A stretch of 54,154 nt of DNA from a virus: positions 1 through 54,154 of IMG/VR virus record IMGVR_UViG_3300015371_000048. One strand, given 5' to 3'. The position numbers and the translations under genes were made by a program. The notes beneath the pieces are model-generated. The model did no database searches. It saw only the letters and a program-made list of their open reading frames with translations, and was not told where the DNA came from. Each line of letters opens with the position of its first letter. Within the stretch, counting starts at the first letter, position 1. This document shows, in pieces, positions 40,396-48,917 of the stretch.

Positions 40396-42282
40396 TTACG
40401 CCAACTCGAATCCACCGATGTTGAAGTGTACAGAAGCAATGGACGCACCGACGCCCCAGTTTGCAAAAGCCATGTCCGCCGCAACACGAACGGTTGTTCC
40501 TGAGGACACGATATTTGAGCCGACTGCTGCGTTATTGTTCTGCGCTCCGACCACCGTCGCAACTACGGCGGTCCACCCCGTGGGGAGACTAATCTGGATA
40601 ACTGCGGCAGCCGTGGCAGTCCCTGCAGTAAAGTTTCCGCGCAGGTAACCCGTCTTCCCGATTTTCTTGTAGAAGAAAGAACCCGCGCCGCTGGTGATAT
40701 TGGTGAACGTCGGGGTGTAAGACGTCCATGCCGACTGAGGGGAGACATAGACCAATCCAGTCGTCCCCAGCACGATTGACGACCCAGTGTTGTCGAGATT
40801 CCAGAATGAACCTGCATTGATGAGTCCTCGAATGACATACACCGACATGCCGAACAACTCGGCTTGCGTATCGGCGTCAGGTGCTCTGGAGGCAGCGCCG
40901 GACGCCGCCACGATGTAGATGCCGTTCTCCGCTGGAGCCGTCTGATTCTTGAGGAGGTAGCGGTCACCAGTGGCTAGGGAAACCCCGTCAATGACTGTTC
41001 CATTGACCAGGCCCGAGGCGATAACAACGTTTCCTACGCTCGCCCCCACCACCGGGTCCTTCCACAGCGGCCACGGTGTCGTGCCGTGGCTGTGGTCGCC
41101 CCTGGAGTACGTCGTCGCGGACCCGGCCGTGGAGGACAGCCCGTAGGTGGTGTTGTCGGTGACCGTACCGGATAGGTTGGCGTTTACTGCTGAATAAACA
41201 TGGCTGGTGCCTTCATAAATACCACCACCGGAATCAATTTTTGCCACGGTGCTACCACCGCTGGTCTGCCATTCCTGAATATTTCCAGGGGTAGTAGCTG
41301 CGGCTTTAATTTGTAAGCCCACACCGCTAGTGGGGCCCTGCATAATATTTGTGCCAACCGGAAAAGTAACCCCATTAGCAAGACTTAGTGTTACCGCACC
41401 AGTAGAAGCCGATGCCAGGATCTGATTAGCTGTACCTGCAGCAGTAGTAACAGGAGTAGCTGGGGTGCTGTGTACGTGATCTTCACGAGCAAAGTTGCCC
41501 GAGGTACCCACTACTGATGACAGTCCAAAGCTGTTCATCGCGGTAACTGTGGTGGCTGAGGTACCAGTAGTTGCCGCTACCCAAGTACCTGGTGAACCGC
41601 CAGCGGTACAGACCCATAATTTAGCATTTTGCGAAATAACATAATCACCAATAACAAAAGTTCCTGTAGTAGGCGCAACAGTGGCTGTTCCACCGACATA
41701 CCTAGTAGCAGTGGTTGCGCCCGTCAGACCAGCAGGGATAAGCGCAGTGCCAGTCACTGTAGAAGAAGTTGAGATTGATCCAGTAGCTACAAATGGCAGT
41801 GGTGTAAAGACACGGACGGGTCCAGCAAGAACAAGATCACGCGCCTGCGAGAATGCACTAACCTGACCAGCTGTGGTAGCCAAACCAATTTTTACCGTGT
41901 CGCTACCATCGGTATAGACGATATGCGGACTAGAAAGAGTCAGTGTAATAAGACCGGTCGTGCCGAGTGTGGTGACACCGCTAACTGCACCATTGAATAC
42001 AAATGCACCTGCAGGGAATGTGCCTGCACCGATATCCGCAGCAGTCAGCGTCACTGCGCCAGTGCGACCAGCAACGCTTTCAACTGTAGACGCATCAGTC
42101 CAGGTACCGGGAGTACCACCAGCAGTACAGATCCAGATCACACCGTTTTGGGCAACAACCCAGTCGCCAGTAACCCAAGTACCCGCTGCAGGAGAGCCAG
42201 AGGCCGTGCCGCCCACATACCGTGTGGCAGCCGTAGCGTTAGCTGTAGATACCGTAATAGGTACCTTGTAAGACTTACTCAT
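40396..42282 (-). CDS. Tail fibre with repeated beta modules and mosaic C-terminus
   Basis: A 628-residue fibre. It contains two copies of the module TRYVGGTASG...TGDWVVAQNGVIWICTAGG (residues about 20-62 and 185-235), two GDHSHG/EDHVHS-type motifs (NFAREDHVHSTP and TTYSRGDHSHGTT) and a GDRYLLKNQTAPAENGIYIV module also found in the next fibre. The C-terminal about 120 residues (WTSYTPTFTNITSGAGSFFY onward) form a receptor-binding-like knob. DNA base composition jumps from AT-poor (40396-41160) to AT-richer (41160-42000), pointing to a recombination joint. The fibre probably binds the host surface. Confidence 0.86.
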   Translation of the reverse strand: MSKSYKVPITVSTANATAATRYVGGTASGSPAAGTWVTGDWVVAQNGVIWICTAGGTPGTWTDASTVESVAGRTGAVTLTAADIGAGTFPAGAFVFNGAVSGVTTLGTTGLITLTLSSPHIVYTDGSDTVKIGLATTAGQVSAFSQARDLVLAGPVRVFTPLPFVATGSISTSSTVTGTALIPAGLTGATTATRYVGGTATVAPTTGTFVIGDYVISQNAKLWVCTAGGSPGTWVAATTGTSATTVTAMNSFGLSSVVGTSGNFAREDHVHSTPATPVTTAAGTANQILASASTGAVTLSLANGVTFPVGTNIMQGPTSGVGLQIKAAATTPGNIQEWQTSGGSTVAKIDSGGGIYEGTSHVYSAVNANLSGTVTDNTTYGLSSTAGSATTYSRGDHSHGTTPWPLWKDPVVGASVGNVVIASGLVNGTVIDGVSLATGDRYLLKNQTAPAENGIYIVAASGAASRAPDADTQAELFGMSVYVIRGLINAGSFWNLDNTGSSIVLGTTGLVYVSPQSAWTSYTPTFTNITSGAGSFFYKKIGKTGYLRGNFTAGTATAAAVIQISLPTGWTAVVATVVGAQNNNAAVGSNIVSSGTTVRVAADMAFANWGVGASIASVHFNIGGFELA

Positions 42283-42323
42283 GTCCCCGCTCTCGTGCTA
42301 TGTCGGGTTCGAACTATGAAATT

Positions 42324-44687
42324 TTAGCCAGTGACGACGACGCGGTACTGGTTTGAAGTAGGAGCCACGCTGAAGATTAAGGTCACGTTGTTGGCATCAG
42401 TGAGCTGGATGTCGCACTCAACCTCTTCGAACGTACCAGAGTTGAGGAACACCTGGCAGTTGACCCACTGATTTCCTAATGCATGGTTGGCCACGATAGT
42501 CGTCAGTGAGCCGTTACCAATTTGAGCAACGAACTTACGAGCAACGACTGAAGTGTTGATCGCAACGTCGTCAGCGTTGACTGTGATGCCGGTACCAGCA
42601 CCAACTGCGAAGACGTTGCCAGTTGCAGTAAGACCACCACCTGCAGTAGCAGTAGAGGCCCCAGAGAACTGGGTCCAGGTCATACCGGTCGTACCAAGAG
42701 TGATGCCACCTGTGGTGGTCATCGTCCAGGTCGTACCACCATTGGTCGTACCACGAGTCACAAAGGCAGTTGCGCCCTTGATATCCCCAGGGGTGTCTGA
42801 ATCAGTAGCACGAGTCAGGATGTAGGGCAGCGCAGCCGTACCAACCTGGGTAACGACATAAATGCCGTTGTTGGCAGTAGCCGCCTCGTTCTTGACAATA
42901 ACTCGGTCACCAGCGGTGACCTCAGTAGCCGTGGAGGCTGTGTAGGAACCAGTCGGCGCAGTACCCACGACAAAGGTGAATTGAGTCGTGGAGACCAGCG
43001 AGGCAATGGTCCAGGTGCCATTGATCACCGACCAAGTACCACCTGCTGCACCAGAGATGGTGACAATCTGGCCAACAGCTAAGTTGGCGTTAGAAGCCAC
43101 CGTTGCCGTAATGGTGGTGGTGACGTTGGTAGCTGCGGTAATGGTCTGTGAGGTGGCTGCACCAAGGTTCTGACCATCAATAGCCGCTAATACACCGTTG
43201 GCGTTAGCGGTAAGGGTCGCGCCAACACCATTTGTGCCGTTGTTATAGGTGTTTGCTGCTAATGCTGCAGTGGTGGCAACCTGAACTGCGTCTTTCCACG
43301 CTAATCCAGCAACAGAGTTATCAACATAGTTCTTAGTTGCGGCATCCTGGGCTGAAGTGGGGTCAGCCAGGCTGGTGATCTTCTGTGAGTTGAAAGAAAC
43401 GTTCGCGGTAGGCGCAGCAAGATCAGAGATCTTGATAGCCGAGTGGTCAGCTGCAACGTGTGTCGGCGTACCGTGAGTGTGGTCACCACGCGAATATGTA
43501 GAGGCAGCGCCAGCGCTAGAGGAAATACCATAGGACGTCTCGGCTGCCACCGTGCCCGAGGGGGAGATGGCACCGCCACCCACCTGGGTCCAGGTACCAG
43601 GCGAACCACCCGTCGTGCAGACCCAGATGGCACCGTTCTGAGCGATAATAAAGTCACCGAGAACGAAGGTACCTGACCCAGGTGCACCTGAGGCAGTCGC
43701 TCCGACGTATCGAGAAGCGGCTGTAGCGCCAGTCAGACCCGTCGAGACGTTGATAACTGCGGTGAAGTTACCCGCGACACTATGTGCACCAGTACCAGTG
43801 AGGTTGATGGTGCCCGAACCAGTGACTGCACCGTTAAGGGCAACAGTGGAGGAGAAGGTGTTACCAGCAGACCAGGTGTTGGTAGCGCCTAATAAGTAGT
43901 TAGCGGTCCTCGTCCAGGTACCCGGCGAGCCACCAGCAGTACAGACCCACATGGTGCCCGACTGGTCGACAATATAGTCACCAGTGACGAACGTACCGGA
44001 ACCAGGCGCACCAGAGGCAGTCGCGCCAACATACCTAGAGGCAGATGTTGCACCCGTAAGGCCAGAGGCGATGAGTGCTGTACCGGTGAAAGTACCGCCA
44101 ACAGAAGAGGTACCAGAACCGGTCAGGTTGATCGTGTTGTTACCAGTGACAGCAGCGTTGAAGACCTGCGCAGCAGTCCAGGTATTACCAGTACCTAAGA
44201 GGTAGTTACCAACCCGGATCCAGGTACCTGAGGTACCGCCAGACGTACAGACCCAGATCGTGCCGGTCTGGTCAACAATAAAGTCACCGGTCGAGAACGT
44301 ACCGGAGGCAGGTGCGCCAGAAGCTGTTGCGCCGACATATCGAGATGCTGCAGTAGCACCAGTAATGCCGGTAGAGATATGAACGGTGGCAGAGAACGTA
44401 CCACCCACCGAAGAGGCGCTGGAGCCAGTTAAGTTGATGGTGTTATTGCCGGTGACCGCACCGTTGAAGACGTTTGTAGACGTCCAAGTATTCGCAGAGC
44501 TCAGCAGTGATGTCGGCAGCAGTGAGACAGTGGCACCGTTGTTGCGAATCCTGACATCGTGCGCAACGTTCTGAACCCAGAGCTGGCCCTCAACCGGCGA
44601 TCCAGGGTCAGACGCAAGCTGGTGAACAGCGGCATTGCGCAGCTCATTCTGGTTCAGATCAATGGGAACGAGATACTTCTTCGCCAT
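42324..44687 (-). CDS. Large tail fibre built from three ~100-residue repeats
   Basis: A 787-residue fibre. The N-terminal MAKKYLVPIDLNQNELRNA resembles a phage fibre anchoring segment. Residues about 65-370 are three tandem units of roughly 100 residues, each with NTWTxxxxF, GNNTINLTG, SRYVGATASGAP, TGD(F/Y)IVDQ and WVCTxGGSPGTW. Then follow a TYSRGDHTHGTPTH motif and a GDRVIVKNEAATANNGIYVV module. The C-terminus (NVTLIFSVAPTSNQYRVVVT) is the typical short beta end seen in many phage fibres. It is related to the downstream fibre by shared modules. Confidence 0.88.
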   Translation of the reverse strand: MAKKYLVPIDLNQNELRNAAVHQLASDPGSPVEGQLWVQNVAHDVRIRNNGATVSLLPTSLLSSANTWTSTNVFNGAVTGNNTINLTGSSASSVGGTFSATVHISTGITGATAASRYVGATASGAPASGTFSTGDFIVDQTGTIWVCTSGGTSGTWIRVGNYLLGTGNTWTAAQVFNAAVTGNNTINLTGSGTSSVGGTFTGTALIASGLTGATSASRYVGATASGAPGSGTFVTGDYIVDQSGTMWVCTAGGSPGTWTRTANYLLGATNTWSAGNTFSSTVALNGAVTGSGTINLTGTGAHSVAGNFTAVINVSTGLTGATAASRYVGATASGAPGSGTFVLGDFIIAQNGAIWVCTTGGSPGTWTQVGGGAISPSGTVAAETSYGISSSAGAASTYSRGDHTHGTPTHVAADHSAIKISDLAAPTANVSFNSQKITSLADPTSAQDAATKNYVDNSVAGLAWKDAVQVATTAALAANTYNNGTNGVGATLTANANGVLAAIDGQNLGAATSQTITAATNVTTTITATVASNANLAVGQIVTISGAAGGTWSVINGTWTIASLVSTTQFTFVVGTAPTGSYTASTATEVTAGDRVIVKNEAATANNGIYVVTQVGTAALPYILTRATDSDTPGDIKGATAFVTRGTTNGGTTWTMTTTGGITLGTTGMTWTQFSGASTATAGGGLTATGNVFAVGAGTGITVNADDVAINTSVVARKFVAQIGNGSLTTIVANHALGNQWVNCQVFLNSGTFEEVECDIQLTDANNVTLIFSVAPTSNQYRVVVTG
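43576..44490 (-). repeat. Three tandem ~300-bp tail-fibre repeats
   Basis: Three consecutive units encode the pattern VFNGAVTGNNTINLTG ... SRYVGATASGAPxSGTF ... (D/A)Q(T/S/N)GxxWVCTxGGxxGTW. Unit length is about 100-105 codons. The units share long stretches at protein level and clear similarity at DNA level, so they may recombine. Boundaries are approximate, read from the translated pattern. Confidence 0.75.
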
Positions 44688-44694
44688 CTCTGCC

Positions 44695-45177
44695 TCAGCT
44701 CAGATACGCTACGCCGCCGAAGGCGGAGGTAAAGGTTAAAACAACGGTGTCAGTATCAATGTAAGTCGTCTCGCCTTCCACATTGCTGCCACCAGAATCA
44801 ATAATAGAAATATTAGGCATAAAGCCCAGATAGTGGACAATCGTCCAGGTATCAGATGGCACATTTTGAGTGTGGGTATAAGTGCCACCTGCTGAACCTG
44901 GAGGACCAGCTGGGCCTTGTGGTCCTGCGGGACCAGCCGAACCCACCGGCCCAATAGATCCAGGAGGGCCTTGTAAGCCAGGGACAGCTACCTCTAATAC
45001 CGATAAATCAGCTACCGGAGTAAGAACGATAGGGGTATCAATAACCTCTAAGGTGAGCTCTTCAGAGGTAAGAATGAGATCATCTGGACCCTCAATAACG
45101 AGAGTGGTCTCTTTCTGGACCTCAATGAGGGTGACCTCGGTATTGTCCAGCGTGATGTTGATTTCAGGCTCGGTCAT
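44695..45177 (-). CDS. Collagen-like tail fibre protein
   Basis: A 160-residue protein. The N-terminal 65 residues are acidic, Thr/Leu/Val-rich beta segments (EVTLIEVQKETTLVIEGPDD). Residues about 68-98 are nine to ten G-x-y triplets (GLQGPPGSIGPVGSAGPAG and onward), forming a short collagen-like triple helix. The C-terminal 60 residues (TWTIVHYLGFMPNISIIDSG) form a small beta domain common at fibre tips. The protein is expected to be a trimeric fibre or fibre connector. It overlaps its upstream neighbour by 4 nt. Confidence 0.85.
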   Translation of the reverse strand: MTEPEINITLDNTEVTLIEVQKETTLVIEGPDDLILTSEELTLEVIDTPIVLTPVADLSVLEVAVPGLQGPPGSIGPVGSAGPAGPQGPAGPPGSAGGTYTHTQNVPSDTWTIVHYLGFMPNISIIDSGGSNVEGETTYIDTDTVVLTFTSAFGGVAYLS

Positions 45178-45530
45178 GGGTCAATCCCAGGAGGCCTAGT
45201 GACGTTGGGGCTGACCTTAACCTTGCCCTCTAATAACCTAGTCACAAAGCTATCGGGACTGACGATCTCCAGGTCATACACACCAGAGGTAATCGTCAAT
45301 GCGGTCGTTCTCGCGTCATCGACCTCAATACGAATATGACCTGTGCTGTCAAAAGTAAAGTCAGCATCAGTGATGTCTAATGCAGCATCAGGAGAGGTCA
45401 TCGTCTCACGGATCTGCATGCGCCCACTATATCCAGTGAGGTCCATAGGCCCACTGGCATCGCTCAGCCTGAGAGCTAAGACAAAGGTGGCCCCTTTTTC
45501 CACCTCGATGGTGCGCTTAACGGCTGGCAT
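45174..45530 (-). CDS. Fibre-associated beta protein (BppU-like N-domain)
   Basis: A 118-residue protein with KGATFVLALRLSDASGPMDL, TGYSGRMQIRE, LDITDADFTFDSTGHIRIEV and LTITSGVYDLEIVSPD, a pattern seen in small baseplate or fibre-attachment proteins located next to collagen-like fibres. It would probably form a beta-sandwich that links fibre and baseplate. The gene is 2 nt after the GGSYxRQ protein and overlaps the collagen-like gene by 4 nt. Confidence 0.75.
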   Translation of the reverse strand: MPAVKRTIEVEKGATFVLALRLSDASGPMDLTGYSGRMQIRETMTSPDAALDITDADFTFDSTGHIRIEVDDARTTALTITSGVYDLEIVSPDSFVTRLLEGKVKVSPNVTRPPGIDP

Positions 45531-45532
45531 GG

Positions 45533-45925
45533 CTACGACGAAATCTGGTAGGTAAGATTACCAATCGCAATAGTGAAAGTATCACCAGAGTTCACAGTCT
45601 TGGCAGCCGAGAGCGTGCCGTACCAAAGCCGGTTGGTGCCTGCGTTGTCCCAGACATCCACCGAGGTAATGCCACCACCACCTACTGCAGGCATGTTGGC
45701 GTAAGTTAAAGTATTGGCGTTACTGCCTGGGGTACTCCCCGTTGCGACAGTCAACGAAGTAATGGCCTGTCGAGCGTAGGAACCGCCACTTACCTCAGTT
45801 CCCGCTGCGGTCGCTGTAGGCGTCGTGGTCGCAAGCGCCACCTTTGGGTTACCAGGGGCCGTGAACGCAGTACCACCCATGGACGCATTGGCCAGGGCGT
45901 TTGCGGCATACTGAGTAAGAGGCAT
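45533..45925 (-). CDS. Small tail/fibre protein, GGSYxRQ family copy
   Basis: A 130-residue Ala/Thr/Gly-rich protein: LTQYAANALANASMGGTAFT, EVSGGSYARQAITS, TLTYANMPAVGGGGITSVDV and KTVNSGDTFTIAIGNLTYQI. It is the best-conserved copy of the family that recurs at 26961 and 35057. Its place as the first gene of the fibre block supports a tail/fibre role. The start shares a base with the upstream stop. Confidence 0.8.
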   Translation of the reverse strand: MPLTQYAANALANASMGGTAFTAPGNPKVALATTTPTATAAGTEVSGGSYARQAITSLTVATGSTPGSNANTLTYANMPAVGGGGITSVDVWDNAGTNRLWYGTLSAAKTVNSGDTFTIAIGNLTYQISS

Positions 45926-46251
45926 CAGCTCGTAGCTTTTTCGATAGCAGCGGCATGTTCTGCGAAATTCTTCTGAATGTGCTTACGCAATGCATCCCCC
46001 TGGGCGTTTTTAGCCAGCTCCACCTGGGCTTTGCAGGTGCCGCAACCACTATCAGCCCCGCAGTGCATGTGGTGCTCAGTAATCCAGGGGCTGAGCAGCT
46101 CATCCAGCGCAGTAATGGGCAGATCGGTTGGCACTTTAGCTAACTGCTCTTGAGTAGGACGCCCCTGAGGCTTATTGAGGATGGTCCCGTGCCGTGGATG
46201 ATCATCCGCCTGGAAACAGATGTCACACACGCGCACGGGACCGCTAGCCAT
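45925..46251 (-). CDS. Small zinc-binding-type protein, 108 aa
   Basis: A 108-residue protein. Potential ligands: VCDICFQADDHPRHG near the N-terminus, and EHHMHCGADSGCGTCKAQVE in the middle, giving several Cys and His pairs. A C-terminal helix follows. The ATG at 46251 is preferred because AGGAG lies 5 nt upstream; a GTG two codons earlier would be too close to it. It is at the junction of the replication and fibre blocks. No known family recognised. Confidence 0.7.
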   Translation of the reverse strand: MASGPVRVCDICFQADDHPRHGTILNKPQGRPTQEQLAKVPTDLPITALDELLSPWITEHHMHCGADSGCGTCKAQVELAKNAQGDALRKHIQKNFAEHAAAIEKATS

Positions 46252-46289
46252 GAACACTCCTCATAGTTATCCCAACAATAACTCCACTG

Positions 46290-46814
46290 TCAGCTAGCCA
46301 GCCGGTAGAAATACTGGCCAGCCTCTCGCTTCTGCTCGATCTTACGAGTGCGGTTTTGAACCCAGTGCACATAGTGGTTAGCCGCATTGGCAGTGACACC
46401 AGCCTCAGTAGCCAGCTCATCCAGCGTGATCCAGCGCTGCTTGAGTAAAGTATGCATCTTCTCGCTAGGAGTCTGAATAGGCTTACGCTTAGCAACCTTG
46501 TTCGTACCTGGTGCTAAAGTAACCCCACTAGCCAACGGTCGCCACACCGGGATAGGCCGACCATGTGCCTTCTTCCGAAGCGAGTTCACATAGCCGTGCT
46601 TTTCAATGTATCCAAGATTCTTGGCTTTAGTGATGGGGCCATTCATCCTGGTCGGGCTGTCAGTCTTCATCCCAAGATGGGTGAGCTCAGCCCACACATC
46701 GTCAGCGGTGAAAGAACTACCAGCGTTAATCAGTCGAGTTACTACGTGGTAAGCAGCCTCGTCCCAGGTCATGGTGCGAATCTGGTCCACGTCATCAATG
46801 TCCATGATCGTCAT
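46290..46814 (-). CDS. Two-winged-helix DNA-binding protein
   Basis: A 174-residue protein with two HTH-like domains. The first (SFTADDVWAELTHLGMKTDS, then GPITKAKNLGYIEKHGYVNS) resembles a winged helix common in phage and integron proteins. The second (MHTLLKQRWITLDELATEAG, then VHWVQNRTRKIEQKREAGQY) is another HTH plus wing. The start has AAGGAG upstream and overlaps the previous gene by 4 nt. It may regulate the switch into fibre and late genes, as it lies at that border. Confidence 0.75.
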   Translation of the reverse strand: MTIMDIDDVDQIRTMTWDEAAYHVVTRLINAGSSFTADDVWAELTHLGMKTDSPTRMNGPITKAKNLGYIEKHGYVNSLRKKAHGRPIPVWRPLASGVTLAPGTNKVAKRKPIQTPSEKMHTLLKQRWITLDELATEAGVTANAANHYVHWVQNRTRKIEQKREAGQYFYRLAS

Positions 46815-47176
46815 CTCACACTCCTTGCTTTGGCGTTATTAATTTTCATACACTCTCGACAATATCTGCCGCCTTTTTTGTTAAGACGCCAAGCTGAATG
46901 TCCACGTATACAAAAATTTGGATCTAAATTTAACCACGGTCTAGCACTTCTATCAAAAGCTACATGACACTTGTGACACAAAGGAATATAGCTATCTAGA
47001 TTTGTACTGTACGCGCGCTTTTCAAAAAGCTCATCTGGATCGCCACCAACATAAGCCCAGTTAGCGGCTGGTAGGGAACAATGCGCGCAGCTCCACTCAG
47101 CCGCTGGACCTTTATCCCTCTTTAATCTTTCATGTACTGCTTTATATCCAGGCCTAGCTAATCTTGGATAACTCAT
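46811..47176 (-). CDS. HNH-like zinc-ribbon protein
   Basis: A 121-residue basic protein. Two zinc sites are visible: WSCAHCSLPAANWAYVGG with IPLCHKCHVAFDRSA, and NFCIRGHSAWRLN with GGRYCRECMKINNAKAR. The first part (STNLDSYIPLCHKCHVAFD) is typical of phage HNH-type homing or packaging-associated nucleases, but a clear His-Asn-His triad is not seen. The ATG at 47176 forms an ATGA overlap with the upstream stop; an in-frame ATG seven codons earlier is less likely. This short stretch is AT-richer than neighbours, hinting at mobility. Confidence 0.72.
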   Translation of the reverse strand: MSYPRLARPGYKAVHERLKRDKGPAAEWSCAHCSLPAANWAYVGGDPDELFEKRAYSTNLDSYIPLCHKCHVAFDRSARPWLNLDPNFCIRGHSAWRLNKKGGRYCRECMKINNAKARSVR

Positions 47177-47565
47177 CGCTCCAGCCTTGCCTGCCATAGT
47201 AAGGATTCCTGAGTAAGCCGTCGTGAGCCTAGTTCAGCTGCTCGTTTTGCCAACTCAATAAATGAATTTAGTGTTCCAGTTCTGAATTTCTGATAATCGG
47301 AACCTCGCTTGATGTCTCCTTTTCGCTCACCCGAATAAATAGCCATTTCAATTTCTCGGGCTCGGGAGTGGTAGGCAGTTGCGACCTCCTGAAGAGCCAG
47401 GAAAGGAGACTCCAGTGGGGAGTCTTTGCGCCCCATGAGGATGTCTGTGTAGTGCGCCAGCTCAGCTTCGAGTTCTTCAACAGAACCTAGTCCTAGCTCG
47501 GTAATTGCTTGAGTTACAGTATGCCCGAATTGGGTCTTCCTGATTTGAATACGATCTACTGGCAT
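47173..47565 (-). CDS. Helical protein of unknown function in replication block
   Basis: A 130-residue, mostly helical protein: FGHTVTQAITELGLGSVEEL, EAELAHYTDILMGRKDSPLE, SRAREIEMAIYSGERKGDIK and NSFIELAKRAAELGSRRLTQ. The start shares a base with the previous stop (TAATG). It is flanked by a Cas4-like nuclease group and an HNH-like gene, so a nucleic-acid or regulatory role is possible. No family recognised. Confidence 0.72.
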   Translation of the reverse strand: MPVDRIQIRKTQFGHTVTQAITELGLGSVEELEAELAHYTDILMGRKDSPLESPFLALQEVATAYHSRAREIEMAIYSGERKGDIKRGSDYQKFRTGTLNSFIELAKRAAELGSRRLTQESLLWQARLER

Positions 47566-47837
47566 TAGCCACCTGCGCTCAGACGACCTTTAGCAATAAT
47601 AAATTCCCATGCCTCGTCAAATGGCACCTCGACATAGGGATCTACACCCTGTGCAGCGTTGGGATCCTCGATAATATATTCGACCCGGAAGAGGAACTCG
47701 CCAGGAAGATCCTGATCGTCTCGACGGGCACTTGCCTCTAGCTTGTTCTGCATGTCTTCACGGACTTGAGCGAGAATAGAAGGATCCTTCTCGTAATCAG
47801 CACGGGGGACAATAACAGTCTCTCCGTAGAGCTTCAT
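47565..47837 (-). CDS. Small acidic protein downstream of the Cas4-like gene
   Basis: A 90-residue protein (MKLYGETVIVPRADYEKDPS, then GEFLFRVEYIIEDPNAAQGV and VEVPFDEAWEFIIAKGRLS). It overlaps the Cas4-like stop by ATGA at 47834-47837; an ATG three codons upstream lies too close to the ribosome site AAAGG. The size, acidity and beta segments suggest a small single-domain protein. Unknown function; coupling suggests a partner of the nuclease. Confidence 0.7.
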   Translation of the reverse strand: MKLYGETVIVPRADYEKDPSILAQVREDMQNKLEASARRDDQDLPGEFLFRVEYIIEDPNAAQGVDPYVEVPFDEAWEFIIAKGRLSAGG

Positions 47838-48607
47838 GATGGCCATCCTTTAATACTTAAACAGCTGTCGCGGAACGGGCATTGTTGGTACTCCGTACCT
47901 TCTCTTAGTTGGCACAGTGGCTTCACGTCCGGAAGCACCTTGACCCTAACACTTTCTCTTAGAAACGCAAGCTCTTCAGTGACTTCCTGCATCAACTCAT
48001 CGGTGAACTGAACCCGGAACTCTCGCCACTCACCATTATTCTTGTTTTCATACACAATACTGGCAGCGTGAAAGTCCGGGTTCAGCAACCGATACGACGC
48101 AACCTGCTGCTGATGATCTTTCCTAGGGCCCTGCGAGGTCACGTACTTGTAGCCGTTATCGTTGATGGTCTTGTACTCAAAGAGCGAGCCATCAAAGATG
48201 GTGCCATCCGCCGTACCCTGCAGGTCTAGCTCTTCCCTCGTCAGCGGTACTTCAGCTTGCGTCAGCCAACCCTCAGTCAGCCCAGCTAATTGCCACTTCA
48301 AGTGCATCATGTTGCCGGTGCTCAAGATGTTCGCCTGGGAAGATGTCCACCTCTGCGGTACTGCCTCGGTTCCAATCCGGGCCAGCACCCGCATGCGATG
48401 ACACTTCCCCGCCCCAGAGGGACGGAAGAAACTCTGCCTTGCCCGGTTCCCACCAACTTTCTTGCTCAGAAAGTCGTTCACATGCTGTACGGCTGACGTA
48501 CTGAACGTAGGGTTTGGGTTCTCTACGAGCCATTTTTCCATCCTCATGGTGATTGGTAGATCTTGTTGTACGGCACGGATCATGTTTTTGAGATTATGTG
48601 TCGCCAT
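47834..48607 (-). CDS. Cas4/RecB-like PD-(D/E)XK nuclease
   Basis: A 257-residue nuclease. The PD-(D/E)XK core reads TADGTI (D135), FEYKTI (E144, K146) and HQQQVASY (Q and Y of the RecB motif). An upstream H102 (TGNMMHLKWQ) matches the RecB-type histidine. Four cysteines, C69 (GKCHRMR) and C232, C243 and C249 (PLCQL, QQCPFRDSC), are placed as in Cas4/AddB iron-sulfur nucleases. It probably acts in recombination or DNA end processing during replication. AAAGGAAAAGT precedes the ATG. No CRISPR features are present, so this is not a defence locus. Confidence 0.88.
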   Translation of the reverse strand: MATHNLKNMIRAVQQDLPITMRMEKWLVENPNPTFSTSAVQHVNDFLSKKVGGNRARQSFFRPSGAGKCHRMRVLARIGTEAVPQRWTSSQANILSTGNMMHLKWQLAGLTEGWLTQAEVPLTREELDLQGTADGTIFDGSLFEYKTINDNGYKYVTSQGPRKDHQQQVASYRLLNPDFHAASIVYENKNNGEWREFRVQFTDELMQEVTEELAFLRESVRVKVLPDVKPLCQLREGTEYQQCPFRDSCLSIKGWPS

Positions 48608-48917
48608 ACTTTTCCTTTAAGTACTCATCTTGGCCGTAGTACTTTGGCCTGCCATTAATGGACACTACGTAACCATCGATGAGTAGCCCACCGACGTAGG
48701 CATCGATTCCATCGCTCTGCCGGTGATGCTTGCGACACAGCACAACTAGATGATAGTCCTCACCTGCCTTATCTAAGATGGTGCCACCACGAGCCCGGGT
48801 GAGCTTGTGATGGACCTCCACATCGTTATCGAAGCAACGGGTCCAGACACCGTTGACCTCAACTTCTGCCTCACAGCGGCCACCTGCTCGGTGCATAGCC
48901 TTGTCTCTAGCTTTCAT
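48594..48917 (-). CDS. HNH endonuclease
   Basis: A 107-residue protein with a compact HNH fold: GGRCEAEVEVNG and TRCFD (CxC-type pair), VEVHHKLTRARGGT (the HH step), then HLVVLCRKHHRQSDG. The ATG at 48917 is preceded by GGAGAG and overlaps the polymerase stop by 11 nt. A longer TTG-started frame from 48968 would overlap the polymerase by 62 nt and lacks a ribosome site. It may be a free-standing homing nuclease or an enzyme used with packaging or recombination. Confidence 0.82.
   Translation of the reverse strand: MKARDKAMHRAGGRCEAEVEVNGVWTRCFDNDVEVHHKLTRARGGTILDKAGEDYHLVVLCRKHHRQSDGIDAYVGGLLIDGYVVSINGRPKYYGQDEYLKEKYGDT

Noticed and set aside
42286-42316. GGGTTCGAAC sequence resembling a tRNA T-arm
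   Set aside because: Neither strand gives a matching T-stem, acceptor or anticodon arm.
42324-44687. Tandem repeats as a possible CRISPR array
   Set aside because: Repeats are about 300 bp, coding and in frame; there are no short palindromic repeats with spacers, and the Cas4-like gene is a lone nuclease in a replication block.
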